From assembly GCA_030278955.1 (NCBI GenBank), contig JAOANR010000005.1, positions 35,839,105-35,903,104 on the forward strand: a stretch of 64,000 nt of DNA, in the 5' to 3' direction. The notes beneath the pieces were generated by a model that had not been told where the DNA came from, did no database searches, and worked only from the letters and a program-made list of their open reading frames with translations. Each line of letters opens with the position of its first letter. The stretch's first letter is position 1. The stretch comes from Hygrophila difformis. Taxonomy: Eukaryota > Streptophyta > Magnoliopsida > Lamiales > Acanthaceae. Shown one piece after another: positions 24,701 through 38,203 of this stretch. Both the position numbers and the translations under genes were made by a program.

Positions 24701-27700
24701 TGATTTTAATGAAACTAATATGCAGTTAGACTTGCAGGTGCAGTTCATGCCTCAACCTCAATGTGTGAATCACATGCATTTAGCACCCTGAAGTGACTCC
24801 CAATTGCACCCAATTAGGTGCATGCGTGGGGCATGTGTGCCATGTATTTAAATAATAAATAAATATGTACTTTATATTCTATTTGAGACTTCCAGCACTT
24901 TCTTCATTTGAATTGAAATCACAAAATGCATCCTAAGCAACAAACAGCACTTCCTTAAAAATCATGTTGGGTCGGTAATACACAACTCACCTAACTACCA
25001 TTTTTTTCCTCAGGTTCTCTCATTGGACTGCCAGTTTACCATCTTATGTATAAATGGACTATGTTATGTGTTGCTACTAGCAAACAGCAAGTCTGGATGT
25101 CATCGTTGCAACAAAGACCTAGAAGGCTTATTGTTGTTTCAGTTATTGTTTAATCAACAAAGCTCCAATAGGATCAATACAATGTTGTTATACATTATTC
25201 AAATTAGTGCAGCACACAGGTAACAAATTCAAGTTTATACGTCTTGATTAGCAGCAAATCAGGATGTCCAAAAATTAAGGATCTGTGCCTCAGGAATTCA
25301 GAACATTCTAAATATATAAATCATACGACATAAAGCTCAAGACTATTAATACTATTAATCTACTCAGCAAACTGATGCAATAAAAATATTAGAGGAGATT
25401 CCTTCTGGCTAGGGATGAAAACGGGACGGATACGGGCGGATAGTACTCATCCCGTATCCTATCCCATATTTTTTTGTCGAATATGGAATCGGATACGAAT
25501 AGGCCGGATACAAATACGAATCCGAATATTTCGGGAAACGGATACGAGACGGATTCGGATTTTAACTCGGATAATCTTATAATTATTAAAATTAAATTTT
25601 TTTATAATTTTTTAAGTGAAATCGGAATATACTACTATGTAAGCTAAACTAAATTTTTAAATTTTCCAAGATCATTAGTTATTTCGTTCAAAACATCTAA
25701 ATAACATCACTACAAGATGTTACATACTACAGTTTTGATGCAAATAACCTAATGACGTAGTCGAGTTGATTGATATGATTTGATTTAATAAATTACATAT
25801 GGCTTTCAAGCTTTTGATTATATTTATACATATAGTACTCCCTCCGTCCCAATATAAGTGGCCCATTTCTTTTGGGCACGAGAATTTAAGTAGTGGAATT
25901 TAGTAGTTAAAGTGGTGTGAGTAAATTTGACTAATTCATCCATCCAATTTATAATGGTTACATTTGACTTTTAACCATATTTATTATTTAGCTTTGACTT
26001 AATGTTATCGTAATGATGTAGAAAGACAAAAATAGTCAAATGTGATCTTGTTGGAATCGTCTAATCGTATAGTTTTAGAATATATATTTTATGTAATTTT
26101 TATTTATACCCATTTTGAGATATTAATGGTTAAACATATATAGGGACTTTGTGCAGAAAGTACAATTGTCATTATTGTGGGGTTTTTAATCATGTTTATG
26201 TTAATCTAATTTACTTAAAAGGGAAAGTGACCACTTTTAATGGGACACCCCAAAAAGGAATAGTGGCCACTTTTAATGGGACGGAGGGAGTATTACTTAT
26301 TTATTTTATAGTTAATATAATATAATTATATTATACATATATAAATATATAAATTTTCGGATATTCGGACAGAAAATACGGACAATATCCGCATTATATT
26401 CGGATTTTTCGGATACGGGCGGATATTTACAATCCCATATCCTGTCCCGTATCCGCCGGATATAAAAATTCGAATTCGGATTCGAATATAATCGAATACG
26501 GCGTCGGATCGGGCGGATATTATCCGCCCCACTTTCACCCCTACTTCTGGCCCGGGTAGGGAATGACAGAGGCTTTATTCTATTGCAGTAGTTATTCAAA
26601 CGTATATTCAATTCCATTCTTTCATACCTATTTGTATTCTACGAGGTCTTTAAATTAGTTGGTAATTGTTTCTGTTGATCATTTCCTTTACTGAAACTTA
26701 AATCCTTTTCAGCAAGTTTCCCTCAGTTATGAAATTTCCTTTCTTCTCTTCTCAAATAAGACAATAACTAATCTAAATTTTATTTTGAGTCACCAAACAC
26801 AACTCAATCCATTCCTTTTCCTATTAATTTCCAATTTCATCTAGATTTACAATATTTTAACACATAATTGATTAATAGAATAAACAATAAATTTAGCAAT
26901 GTAGCAGTCTCCCTTCCGGATGCCACTCCACCCATCCTTTCTACTTATCATTTTTCACTAACAATTAACAAATAACTATAAAACCAAATACCAAAATATA
27001 AAAAGAAAAACTACCTCTGAAACTGTCACCATCAGATACAATGGACAATTTACTTTACATAGATGTATATTACCAAAAAAAACCAAAAATAGAAAATGAA
27101 TTCAAAACAATCACAGGACAATCAGATCTCAGAATACCTACTTCAAGAGGATTATAAAAATTTCTCAAAACATGCCATTGCTTTAAGGAAAATCAAGTGA
27201 CATCAATGAAATGGATGAAAATGTTGAAGTTTGATATCAATAAGCATACCCTGCTACTGTCTTGTAAGTAGTGCGGGACCAGCTCCTTCATAAGAGGCAA
27301 TGAAATTTCTGATTTCAGCCTGCCAAAATAAACATAACTCACATTTTTATGGTTGTCCTTAAAGAAAATTATATGCCTAAATGCGCAAAATTAGAGGGAG
27401 ACCTTAGGGTATGAGTTGTGAGATGAAAATTGAGAAACAAAAGTAAGAAACATTGGGATGTATGGAAAAGTAAGATGAGTTTTGTGAGTTCACAATGATT
27501 TTCTCATTATTAATTATTAAATGGCACAAAGTAAGCGAGGTTATAACACAACTACTAATCACATACTTCCATAAAAGCATGAAAATATTGAAATCCACTA
27601 GAAAAAATCTTGGTTTATAAGGTACTCAGTACTCACAAATTCACAATATATATACTTGATATACTGGCAAGAACTAGTGAAAGAATTCTATTCATAACCT

Positions 27701-30700
27701 ACTTTTGGAATTAACTATAATGAATCATTTTTTTGGCGATGCGTAAGAAATGGACTTCATTATAAAGCTCTGTGCTTTGCGCAGATATTCACCATGCTGA
27801 AAATAAAAAAATAATTTTAAAAAAGAAGCCCACTCCTAATGAAATCTCTCATGTCTACATGAAATATTTGAATAAAAAACATTATAAACCACCCACATCC
27901 CATTAAGTTATGTAAAAGGGAATGAATGAAGTCGGAGTGGCACATAGTTGTTAGGAATCATAAACCTTTCTCTAAACAAAACTTTATTTGTATAACACAA
28001 AGGGTGATCCTTCCTACTCATCAAGAAACCAAATGGTAATCAATGACAAACAGTTACATATCTTGTACATAAATGATACTCCCTTCGTCCCATTAAAAGT
28101 GGCCTCTTTGTTTTAGACACTGATTTAAATACATTTGTTTATCAGTTAATATCTCAAAATGTGTACAAGTAAAAATTATATAAAATATACTACCTCTGTT
28201 CCTTAATACTTGTTGCATTCCTATGTTTTACGCAATCCAAGACACATTTTTAACAATTAATAACTGAAATTGTATATAAATAAAAATTATAAACATTTGA
28301 TATTGTAAAACTACATGATTAGATGAATCCAACAATATCTCACTTGACTATATTTTTTCTTATATCACTACATTAAAATATTTGATCAAAGTTACTCATG
28401 ACAACTATGCAAATGTAACAACTAAAAAGGAACAGAGGAAATATATTCTAAAACCATGCGATTAAACAAATATCCAACTTGATTTTTTTTTAATTATTTA
28501 CTTGCGAAAAAATTTAGTTAAAGTTGAAAAATGAACAGTGTCAAAAAAAATAAAAATAAAAATTAAAAAAAAGTAAATGGCACATAACTATTGAGACATA
28601 GGGGGTACCAAGGAATTCTGAGTTGTGTACTGCAGTTTCAAGTAAATAATCTATATTCAATGGAGATGTGAGAATCAATACCAGCCATATCAAGGACAAA
28701 ATGCATCCACTCAAGTTCATTTTAAAGGAGCATGTGAAAGGAACTATATATGTCGTCTTGATACCAAACCAACACAATGAATATTTCAGATTCAACTCAG
28801 TTTGAAGGATAACGAAACTATAATCCACTTCCAGGGAAATTCTAGGAGAGGAAGCATAGCTACAATGCATGCCATCTACATGGTTTTGGAACTGCATAAA
28901 AAATAACTTGTACAAAAGCATATATGTTAAGCATGCCTGTATAAAAACACGTGGTGGTTTACTCATAGTACTACTTCTCAAGAACCAGCCCATCAAGGGG
29001 CCAGGTCATTCCCAGGGCAAACTAAACTAACCCAATCAAAGCTAAACTAATCCCACCCTAGATCCTGCAGTAACTACTTTTCAAGTCCTACTGATAGATA
29101 GGGCCTTCTCATTTTTACATGCATTACTCTTAATATTTTTATCATATTCTTAATGCATGACAGGAGGTACTTGGAAGTTGCTCTTGCTCCCAGTACCATT
29201 CCTGCTCAAAACATAGTAATTCTAAAATGTCACAGGATCAAGTTACAAGTAGTTGTGTCATTCAAACAAGCACACAAATAACTTTGACTAGCAAACACCA
29301 TTGAGCAAACAAGAAACCAATCAAGTGACTTCAAACACCTAAACCAAATCAATTGCACATAACTTGACATCAACATCGGTTCTTAACAAACCTAATCAAA
29401 CATAACCGATCATTATTCAAAACAAACGTCATAAAACCCAATCCCAAACATAAAAAAATGCAAAATTAGAAATCGAAAAGGCACAATTCTCAAAAATGTT
29501 TCACCTCAAAAACAACTTCCAAACAAAGTAATGACATCCTCAATTTGTCACAAGCAACTCACCCTACAAGAAATATTCACTTTAAAAGGACAGCTCTAAT
29601 GTAAACAAATTTCTAACATGCGAATAGATTTACATACACATGTATATATACTATATATATTTAGATACTAAAACCTAATCTTATTCCCAATATATAATAT
29701 CATTCAGTACATTATTTTGTAAAATTCTGGTCAACAAATTATACCAAGATAAACCAATTAACCAACCAAACATTCAATATCTATCATTCATAGATCAAGC
29801 TCAGAAAAAGGATAATTGCCATTTGCACCACAAGACACGCACACATAAGAAAAAACATTAAAAAATTATGTCCTTTTATGACCATATTTGTATCAGCGCA
29901 CATAGAATCAATATTCTACATTTCTACTCACATCATTGAATTTTTTTTAATGTACTGTGTATGAGTTATAGATATAATATTGTTATAGCTATGTAATTTA
30001 TTTATTTATTTAAATTCAATAATCTATCGTTCTTTATTTAGATTTCATATTTTGAAATGCCCTAAAAGCAAATACACCTTCAATCTTTCAGCATTTTTGC
30101 CATACCCCCTAGTGTTTTTTTTTTAAACTCGCATTTAAAGGAGATATTCCCCAATTATTCCAGCTAATATTCAAGGCAATAACAAAATACCAAATAATGT
30201 GTAAAATATATTTTTGACCCTCAAACTATATAATTTTTATATTTAGGTTTTTACGTATTATGAATATAATCTTCCTTGATTTTCAGGCCTTGTTTTAAAA
30301 TTCTGTTATCTTTTTCAGGTTCAAGTTAGGACATATTTTTATTTTTTAGGGTGCATGATTCTGTAGTGTATATATAAGGGTTAAAACCGTATATTTTAAA
30401 ATTTATCAGGGTATTTTATCATTGTGTTGAATAACAGCCGCAATACCTGGTGATATTCACTTACAAGGTGTAATTGCAAACAAGATAAAGTCAGGGGCTA
30501 GCTGCAAAAATTTATAGTTTAGGTGGGTAAGGGGAAAAATAATGAAAGATTGGAAGAGTTTTGCTTTTAGGCCTTTATACATTACCATGTCTCAATAATA
30601 TCTATAGCTATTTAACAAGAAGATGCGGATCGTAAAAATCCAGACAAATACACCCTTAGGTAGTTGTTACTAGTTAGTTTACCCTTGTGCAAGGAATATT

Positions 30701-33700
30701 TGAGTCCATAAACAATTAAATTCATTAATATATTTCCCACGCATTAATGCCATTGGAAGGTCAAACAGATGCCCAATGGAGATCAAAGTTAGATTAAAGT
30801 TTAAATGTTCAAATTTCATCTAACTAGTTGCATTTATATTTGGGGTTAAAATTCATTTTACGGGTCATGCAAAGTGAATGCAAATGTAAAAACCAAAAAA
30901 ACCAAAAAAAAAAAAGTAGTCTTAGAAAGTGATTTACAATCTATTCAATATTCATAGAATTATGTTTGTATATTAGACATCATATCATGTCTTTGTAGTT
31001 CATTATTAAATTCATATAATGAGCAATTACACCACAAAACAGTAAAGCAATATTGAGGCACAACATTCCTAATAATATGAATATAGAAACAAAATGGTGG
31101 CCAAGAACGTACTGTGCGTAAGTGGACAAAGGAAGTGAAGCATATCCAACAACTACCTGCAACAAATTTTAATAGTTTCCATAAGAAGGCATAATAATAG
31201 AAGTAGATAAAAGGAAATGCAATTGCAAGGACTTGTATGAAATGGAAGTACAAAAAACAGAAATACACAAATTAGAGTAGTGGTTGACTTGGATCCTAGC
31301 ACTTACAGGCTTTGGAGCCTCAATTTTTGTCTGAAGGTCAACATGATAGAAAGTGAACAGCAGGTGGTGCATTGGGGTCCAAACAGAAGGCAGTGAAACT
31401 TTAATTTCATCATGATAGCAAGCAATCCTAGCTCCCACAGCAACTTGAGTATGAGAATACATCTTAAGGGCAGAGCCCGGTTCCCTTGCATGCAACGCCT
31501 GATAATATTAACCATATCTAAGATCTGCCTGCAATAAAAATTACAGCTTCAACAGCATGCATCATAAATTTACCTCTAATGGGGGTTTTCTAAAATCAAC
31601 ATCGTCCTTCCTCAGTTCAACTCGTATGAACAAGTTTCTTTTTCTACTCATGCTAACACTCAAAGGGTAGACATAAAGACAATGGAAAAGCTGCAAAAAG
31701 GGCTCATTCCTTGATGTTATCCGAAAGTCAAAAGCCTGAAACTGTAAACACAATGTTATGCATCAGTAAATCAAGCAGAAATTAAAAAGACAAACTAAGT
31801 CAACAAGTTCAACATCAGAAGTTTTTTAACAGAAAGAAAGTAATTTCAGATACATTTTGATGTATTCATAGTCATAACATTCACAATATCAACTACTTTG
31901 ATGAATTTCTCAAATATCATGATAGGTTTCTAAAGAAATTGTGCTAAAACTTACATCATTAGCAGTAGCATCTGTCAACCCATAAGAAATTGATCCATTT
32001 CGATCAAGCACAATCTTATCAGAGGAATGTGTATCCTGCTGCCCATAATCTGGATGTCTGGTAAAATCACCAGTTATGCTTCTGTTCTCTGCAGATTTTT
32101 CAGGATCAACTGGGCCATATTGGAGCTTCTCAATCTCCAACCTCAACGTACCCTTCACAGGTTTATGAATCTTCCGCTTAGGGTCCTAAGAATGGAAAAG
32201 TATACTCACATGAGAAACATCCCTTAAGAGATTTGTGGAAATGAAGGGTATTGCTTAAAAACAAAGAAAGAACATGCAAACAGTCAACCCCTCACCCCAC
32301 ACACACACTATAGTTTCATTTGGTTGAAACTATGCCATATTGATTCAACAAGGATATAAAAGTGACAGAATGGGAACAGAAAATGGCTTCACTATTCACT
32401 CCAGATATTATAACACCTGAACATAATGTTTTGATAGTATCCAGCAATTCATCTTCTTGTCAAACAAAATATAAAAAGTTATCAGGCAATACGAAACCAC
32501 TTTCTTTTTAGTCAACATTTATAGATGACATACACTGTTAAAATCATCCAATGTATTAATTTGTTATATTAGTGCCTGGGTTTTTTATTACTTTTATATT
32601 GATAGCATGGTAGAAAAATGATATGATAGGGGGGTTGTTCTCACAAGAGACAAAGGTATGCAAGGGAAGACAAATATCACAAAATATTGCTTAGCAGGGT
32701 ACTTGTCAATCACGGAAATAATAAATCAAAATCTGATGAAGGATGGATAGTTTGAGAATTTGAGCCTTATATTTACATCCAAAAAGGAACCAATATATAT
32801 TCAATCACTGAAATGACATTTGCCCACAAAACTAAAATTTATAATACTTGTGAAACTTTTTCCATATTTTATGTTACAATTTACATTATAACAATACATT
32901 CATTCAATTTAGCAGAATCATTCAATATCAAACGCACAATAATAACTTCTTACTCCGTATTTGACAAGTAAGAAAAAATAAAGTATCCCTCATGGCCTCA
33001 ATGCACAAATTTTTTGGACTAATAAATCAAAAGATCAGATATTTTCACACCAGAAAATTATAGTTTAAAAAGTTAGCAGATGGATGGGTTTATTAGGGGA
33101 CTGAGAATATGGAAATGGGCATTTGGGAAATAAGAATCCGATTGAAATATATTAAAGGTGCTTTTTTTCCCCCACAGTATCTAAGTGGTTAACACCATTA
33201 CCATCTAAGTCTTCATCCCTATATGCATGGTCCGTTATCGGGATCCAACAGGATGATCATATAAGAACATGAAAAAAATAAGTAGACACATATTGATCTT
33301 TAAGAAAAAAATGAAAAAGGCATAACCAGGAGTGATTCTTCGGTATAGCCTTCTTTAACTTTGCTCAGATTAGATACTTCAACTACAACAGAGTTTCCAA
33401 GGGAACTGCCAAGCTTTCCATCCAACGTGATCTTAGAAACTGCTTCAACAGAAGCCTCTTGAGAGGTTGAACCTGAAATGCTAGTAATAAGTGGGCTGCT
33501 AGGAGAAGCGGAACCACCGGAAGCAGCAGCAACACTGCTATCGAAAAGTGGGACAATTGCCCAGGCAAATGATTCCTTGTGGGGCATGATGCGGGACCAG
33601 ACTTGTAGCCTTTGCTTCTCCCTCTCAGTAAGATGAACCTGCATTTTCCATAAGGCGAAGGGAAGGGGAAAAAAGGTACAGGTTAACCACATAATATCGC

Positions 33701-35782
33701 AGACACTCACTAGTGGACTTACAAGAAACGTATTTTGATATTTATATCTCAGAAACTCTTCAGAAACAATGATAAACAATACTGCATAAATCAAATAATG
33801 AATGAAAGGGAGCGGAGCTCTGATCATGCCCTCGTATTAATAAATTTAAAATGAGACAAATATTGCCACTGTCTTCTCTTTTACAGAAATTATAAACAAG
33901 ATATTCCAGGTCTGACTACTTACTGGCTCTTTACGTGAATAAACAGATGAGGTTACTCCACCCTCTTCCGTAGCAGGCTTTTCTAACTGGATAAGCAAAC
34001 AAATTGAAGCTGAAGGTACTTCTACACTGAAAATACCACGAGCATCAACAGAAGAACTTGCCTGGTAATAAACACATTAAAATAAGAAAATCTTGGATCT
34101 CTTTGGGACTATAAATTTTTCATCAACAAAAAATAAAGATACAGCAACACAAATACAATCCATATGAATATTGCACTAAAATACGAAGAAACTGAAATGT
34201 GTAAACAGCTTACATCTTGCATTTCAGCAGGTAGTATGTGGAATATGAAATCCTCAGAAAGCTTTTCCCTTCTCTCTCTATTATATAAACAAATAGTGCC
34301 ATAAAATGGCTCTGCAATAAAAATTTATGTATCAGCTTTATAATTAGGTTGTAGCTCACAGAGCCAGTTGTAATAAAAGAAAATAAGAAATCGGCCAGCA
34401 GCTAGGGAAAAACACTCTACAAAAAACCACAAGAAAATCTTTACCATGAAGTCCAGCTTGAAAAGATAATGATAACACTTTCACAGCAATCTTTAGCCCA
34501 CTACAGTAGCAAACAGTATATCAAAACATGGGATGAAAACACCAAGATAGAAATGTGATAGGTGAAACTAGAAGAAAACATAAATGGAGGGAAGGAAGAG
34601 AGACCTGCTATACTGAAATATGTTGGTGGCAGGAAGTCTTTGACCAAATATAGTCGATCTCTCATTTTCCCAGTCAAAAACAGGCTCATATGCTGGCAGC
34701 GGTGATTCTCCAAAATGCTGCAAATCACTTGCAAAATTTGGATCGAATTTTATCAACAATGCAAGAAGGGATTTACTAAATATAAATTACATACACAGTG
34801 CTTTGAAGTCTCAATATTTGATGTGTCATAATCATTCATTGCTGCAAAATGACTCCCTGATGTACTTGCCATTTCTGGGTCAGTTGTATCTTGTCCCTTG
34901 TTCCTTCTGGCATTAGCCAGCTCCAATTCTAGAAAGCAATCAGAGAACCATCTGTAAGTAATCTAAATACACCTATCATTCATAGAAAAGTAAAATAAAT
35001 AAATAAATAATAAAATTTAGAAAAGCAAAGGTAGCTGCAATACATCGCAAAAGTAGTTATTTGGGATCAAATTGTATTTGAATACATATAACATATCCAG
35101 ATGGAAAGAAATTAGAATTGCAAAGTGGTGCCTCAACATCATCAGATGAATAGCTTGCCATCAAATGGCTAAGTTATGAGCCTAAGTCCTAATTGCAGTA
35201 GTACGTTCCGTGAAATGTACAATATAACAAAATCAAGTAACAAGTTTTTTTATTGTGGCAACTAACCTTTCTCCATATCAGTGTCCGGCCCCTCAAATAT
35301 TTGATTGTGAAATGCAACAGGGCCAATGCTTTCATAGTGCCCATACTTGTATTCATACTTAACCCAATCAGCCCCATAGCTCTGAACAAGCTCATTTAGA
35401 TGTGGCCACTGCTCTAAGTTGTCATCAAGCTATTACAAATAAAATGAAGACTCCATATTAATCAGTTTCTCATAGATAGCCTGATTCAAATATCTATTAA
35501 GCATCATAATAAACATATAAGAATACGAATGACAGAACAGAAGTTTTGTGTTATAAAACATCAACACAAGAAGGTGAACTGGGTATTTAGTCTAGTTTAC
35601 ACTAAACTGCAAGTATACATTCTCCCCCAGAATGCTGAATATCGAAAAAACCGAACACAAATTGTCGGTACACAGAGAAAACCATTTATCAAACTCACCA
35701 ATGGGTCCATACGAATGCAAGTAGAGAAATAGTGGCGTGGAATCTTTCTGAATCGAAGCCCGCTATCAACCACATTCTCCAT
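11276..35782 (-). CDS. SPK1: SPIKE1, DOCK-family guanine nucleotide exchange factor for ROP GTPases
   Basis: Thirty exons join in frame; their lengths sum to 5,487 bases (1,828 aa plus stop), matching the roughly 1,830 aa of Arabidopsis SPK1. Exons 5' to 3': 35699-35782, 35267-35429, 34795-34928, 34605-34717, 34445-34500, 34214-34311, 33924-34061, 33327-33638, 31955-32185, 31574-31741, 31307-31498, 31113-31156, 27250-27319, 24350-24511, 23834-23941, 23701-23738, 23394-23538, 22210-22333, 20238-20431, 19447-19577, 18735-18810, 18471-18581, 17162-17344, 15419-15562, 15131-15304, 14680-15027, 14262-14594, 13973-14158, 11653-12624, 11276-11530. DHR1/C2 is about residues 444-590; DHR2, the exchange domain, about 1390-1828 and nearly identical to Arabidopsis in exon 29. 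In Arabidopsis SPK1 activates ROPs upstream of WAVE-ARP2/3 and shapes trichomes and pavement cells. No stop or frameshift is seen; the least typical donor is GTCTCT after exon 4. Confidence 0.95.
18040..18268. mobile_element. Small LTR-like element (229 bp) in SPIKE1 intron 22
   Basis: It begins TGTAACCCCCC and ends GGGGCGTTACA, with a perfect 5-bp duplication GCTTT (18035-18039, 18269-18273). About 35 bp in is TGGTATCAAAGC, close to the initiator-tRNA primer site TGGTATCAGAGC of plant LTR elements. Size, TG..CA ends and primer-like site suggest a TRIM/SMART-type or internally deleted LTR element. The right part (ACTGGCCACTAGTT) resembles the end of the LTR remnant at 42678-44923. Confidence 0.6.
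21227..21486. mobile_element. Stowaway-like MITE (260 bp) in SPIKE1 intron 18
   Basis: TA flanks (21225-21226, 21487-21488). The ends CTTCCTCTGTTTTTAAATTT and AAACAAACGGAGGAAG are inverted repeats. Orientation is opposite to the related element at 9896-10155. Confidence 0.75.
21733..21763 (+). repeat. (GT)n microsatellite
   Basis: About fifteen GT units, preceded by a G-rich purine run (GGGTGGGGGTGGG, 21650-21690). It lies in SPIKE1 intron 18 and explains the open frames on both strands here. Confidence 0.95.
22721..22867. mobile_element. Short Tourist-like MITE (147 bp) in SPIKE1 intron 17
   Basis: TAA flanks (22718-22720, 22868-22870). The ends TAGGCTGTTTGGATGAGC and GCCCATCCAAACAGGCTC are inverted repeats with few mismatches. 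No coding content. Confidence 0.7.
25410..26543. mobile_element. Non-autonomous hAT-like element, copy B, in SPIKE1 intron 13
   Basis: A perfect 8-bp duplication CTTCTGGC flanks it (25402-25409, 26544-26551). The ends TAGGGATGAAAACGGGACGG and CCGCCCCACTTTCACCCCTA are inverted repeats. The interior matches copy A (78-1713) along its length, except that B carries a Stowaway at 25838-26290 and lacks the MITE that A carries. Confidence 0.9.
25838..26290. mobile_element. Stowaway MITE inside hAT copy B
   Basis: The ends are CTCCCTCCGTCCC and its exact complement GGGACGGAGGGAG; TA flanks at 25836-25837 and 26291-26292. Copy A has the empty site with a single TA (CATATAGTATTACTTATT, near 1455-1470), which fixes both borders. 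Confidence 0.95.
28079..28441. mobile_element. Stowaway-like MITE (28190-28441) inserted in a truncated relative
   Basis: The outer element starts CTCCCTTCGTCCCATTAAAAG after TA (28077-28078), but I cannot find its right end. The inner element runs CTACCTCTGTTCCTTAAT to AAAAGGAACAGAGGAAA between TA dinucleotides (28188-28189, 28442-28443). Confidence 0.6.
28442..31112 (-). other. Rest of SPIKE1 intron 12 (3.8 kb in all), nothing else recognised
   Basis: The longest intron of the gene. Open frames here (28541-28996, 30960-31268) use alternate frames of intronic or exon-flanking DNA and match nothing known. AT-rich with A/T homopolymers. Confidence 0.4.
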
Positions 35783-36853
35783 TGAGACAAATGTCGACTA
35801 CCAAAAACCAACATGAAATGAAGAAAAAAAAAATTAGCACGTTCACTTATCCCGCACGAGACGCCGGAACCATGATTCGACAGATCGCCTCATTGCCGGC
35901 CGGAACAGAAGACGGCATTCCCAAACCCAGGTCATAAGAGCTCAAAAACGGATCGGGAGCGGATCCAAGATTTCTCGACAGAAAACGGCCAATAAACGGG
36001 ACTGGTACGGCCTTTAGCGGCAATTTCGCGGGAATGAAGTGAAAAGCTTCTTCAGTAACGTTTGTTACCCTGCTATGGACTGCTAAACCGGGAGGGGGAA
36101 ATTCAAGCGATTCCCGTCGAAAGCGAAACGGAGGTCAAGGAAACTGAATGCAACTGCAAATTGTAAAGTAAGTCGGAAAGAAAGTTGAAAATGTCGGAGA
36201 CGAGAGAATTGGGAAGCAAAAAGTAAGGGGTCTCGGATAAACTGAAGACGCGACCGGCGCCGGCGAAAGGTGGTTTGGGGTTTAGGAAGTCAGTAGTAGT
36301 AAGTGGGAACTGGTAGGCTGGTAGCAGCACAGCACTAGCCAGCGCATCGTCGATTAGGTTGGAAGCAACAAAGGGACCTTATTTACAATTAAGCCCTCAA
36401 CAAGTACAAAATTCGAGTTGCTACCCATTTTTATTTATTCTTTTAAGGACAGGACCCAAAGGCCAAGAATCAGGACAAAACCTACTGGCTAGTGGCTACT
36501 GAGTACTGATACCACTTTTCAATAGTACCTTTTGTTTCATTTTTTTAAATTTTTAATCAGTTTTTTAGTACTCCTACTTTGCTTGCTTTTCCAATTTTTC
36601 AAGACACTGCCAAAGAAAATCTAAGTAGCACAATAATTTAAGTTATGTGGAACTTGCCTCTTTAATACCCTGAAAATTTAAGTTGATCCCAATACAGAAG
36701 ATTCGATGATGACTTCCTGATAATAGCTTAAGATTTTTGAAAGTTTGATGAACATAAACGGGAATTAATACCTGGGAATCACCGTGTCCAATGATTGAAT
36801 ACAACCAAATCATACATCTATGCGTGGAGAATTATGTTCTGGGAATCAAATAG
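35783..36853 (-). promoter_or_regulatory. SPIKE1 5' UTR and promoter region
   Basis: 35783-36340 is GC-richer than its surroundings and directly precedes the SPIKE1 start codon, as expected for a 5' UTR. 36360-36853 is AT-rich and ends at the Copia LTR, so the element lies about 1.07 kb upstream of the start codon. I cannot place the transcription start. Confidence 0.4.
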
Positions 36854-37340
36854 TGTTGTGTTATATGTCTCAAATTCATTTGTGGAATGCAGCAAGGGAG
36901 CAGGCCATTAGCCATGGGCATAAGCAAAGGTATTGTTGAAGGCTGAAAAATGCAGTAAGGGATCAAGCCCTTAGTCATGGGCATGACTAAAGCTATTGCT
37001 GAAGGCTGAAAGTAGCTAATTTTAGTAAATGAATGGTTTTATATTTTGAGAGCAATTTTATTTTAAGAGAGCAGATTTGATATCTTGGAAGATACGGTTG
37101 TTCTACTTATTCTCTTCCTCCCAGATTTCCATATTTTTTCCTTAAATCAATTTCAGCGCCATCTTGAGAGATATTTGATTTGTAATTTGTATTCTCTATT
37201 CGGTTCATAGTGGATTTATTCGTCGTCCGTGGTTTTTTCTCATTTTGGTTTTCCACGTATATCTTCTGTTCATTTTTTCGTTCTTGAATCTCGTATATGC
37301 TCTTCAATTGTTTATTTGGAAGATCCTTAATTCCCTAACA
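36854..37340 (+). repeat. 5' LTR of the plus-strand Copia element
   Basis: 487 bp, TG..CA bounded, closely similar to the 499-bp 3' LTR with point differences and small indels, so the insertion is not very recent. It contains a partial internal duplication of GCATGA/CTAAAG..ATTG..GAAGGCTGAA. Confidence 0.85.
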
Positions 37341-37372
37341 AGTGGTATGGAAGCGGTGTTCTACAATTGAAG

Positions 37373-38203
37373 ATGTTGTTTGCGAAATTTGAGATCGAGA
37401 AATTTGATGGCATGATTTCTTTTATTGCATGGAAAATCCAGATGTGGGCAATTCTAGTTCAAAATGGATTGAAGAATGCTTTGGATGGAAAAGGTAAAAA
37501 GTCAGCCACAATGTCAGACAGCGATTGGGAAGATTTAGATGAAAAGGCGTTGACAACCATTCAATTGATATTGTCAAACGAAGTTATGCGTGAGGTTGCT
37601 CATGAGACAACAACGGGAGGATTGTGGAATAAATTGGAATCCCTATATATGACGAAGGCTCTTTCCAATAAACTTCGTTTGAATGAACGTCTTTATATTA
37701 TCCGTATGTCTGAAGTCGATTCAATCTCATTTGGATGAATTTAATTCGATCTGTATGGATTTAGAGAATCTTGATGTGAAAATTGATGATGAAGATAAAG
37801 CTGTGATATTGATTGTCTCATTATCTCCCTCATATAAGCAGTTTAGAGAAATCATGCTTTATGGAAATTCTGATACTCTGTCTTTTGATGATGTTAAGTC
37901 AAATTTGTTGTCGAAAGAGAAATTTGATCATGATAGTCATTTTGGTGATAAGGGAGAAGGTTTATTTGTTAGTGGGAGGAATTTTCAGAAAAATTTTGGA
38001 GATAAAAAGTCACGTTCTAAGTCAAGGAGACGAAAGTCAAATGTATTTTGCAATTATTGTAAGAAGTCTGGGCATGTGAATGGTGATTGTTATAAGTTGA
38101 TGAATAAAAAAGAAAGAGAGGAAAAAGGCAAGAAACCAGTTGAGGCAGATGTTATTAATTCTGATTCTGATTCAGGAAAGGAGCACATTTTGTCTGACTT
38201 ATG
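37373..38203 (+). pseudogene. Copia gag, frameshifted
   Basis: The frame from ATG 37373 gives KFEIEKFDGM..F..WKIQMWAIL, the typical start of plant Copia gag. A one-base shift near 37715 moves the reading to another frame (HLDEFNSICMDLENL). A zinc knuckle CNYCKKSGHVNGDC (CX2CX4HX4C) lies near 38050. The frame ends at 38204. Confidence 0.8.

Noticed and set aside
26312..26617. 101-codon minus-strand frame (and 1479-1682, 1547-1795)
   Set aside because: Inside the subterminal repeats of the hAT-like elements; present in both copies by repeat composition.
28541..28996. 151-codon minus-strand frame in SPIKE1 intron 12
   Set aside because: Starts and stops in AT-rich intron, no known motif; the SPIKE1 frame joins exactly without it.
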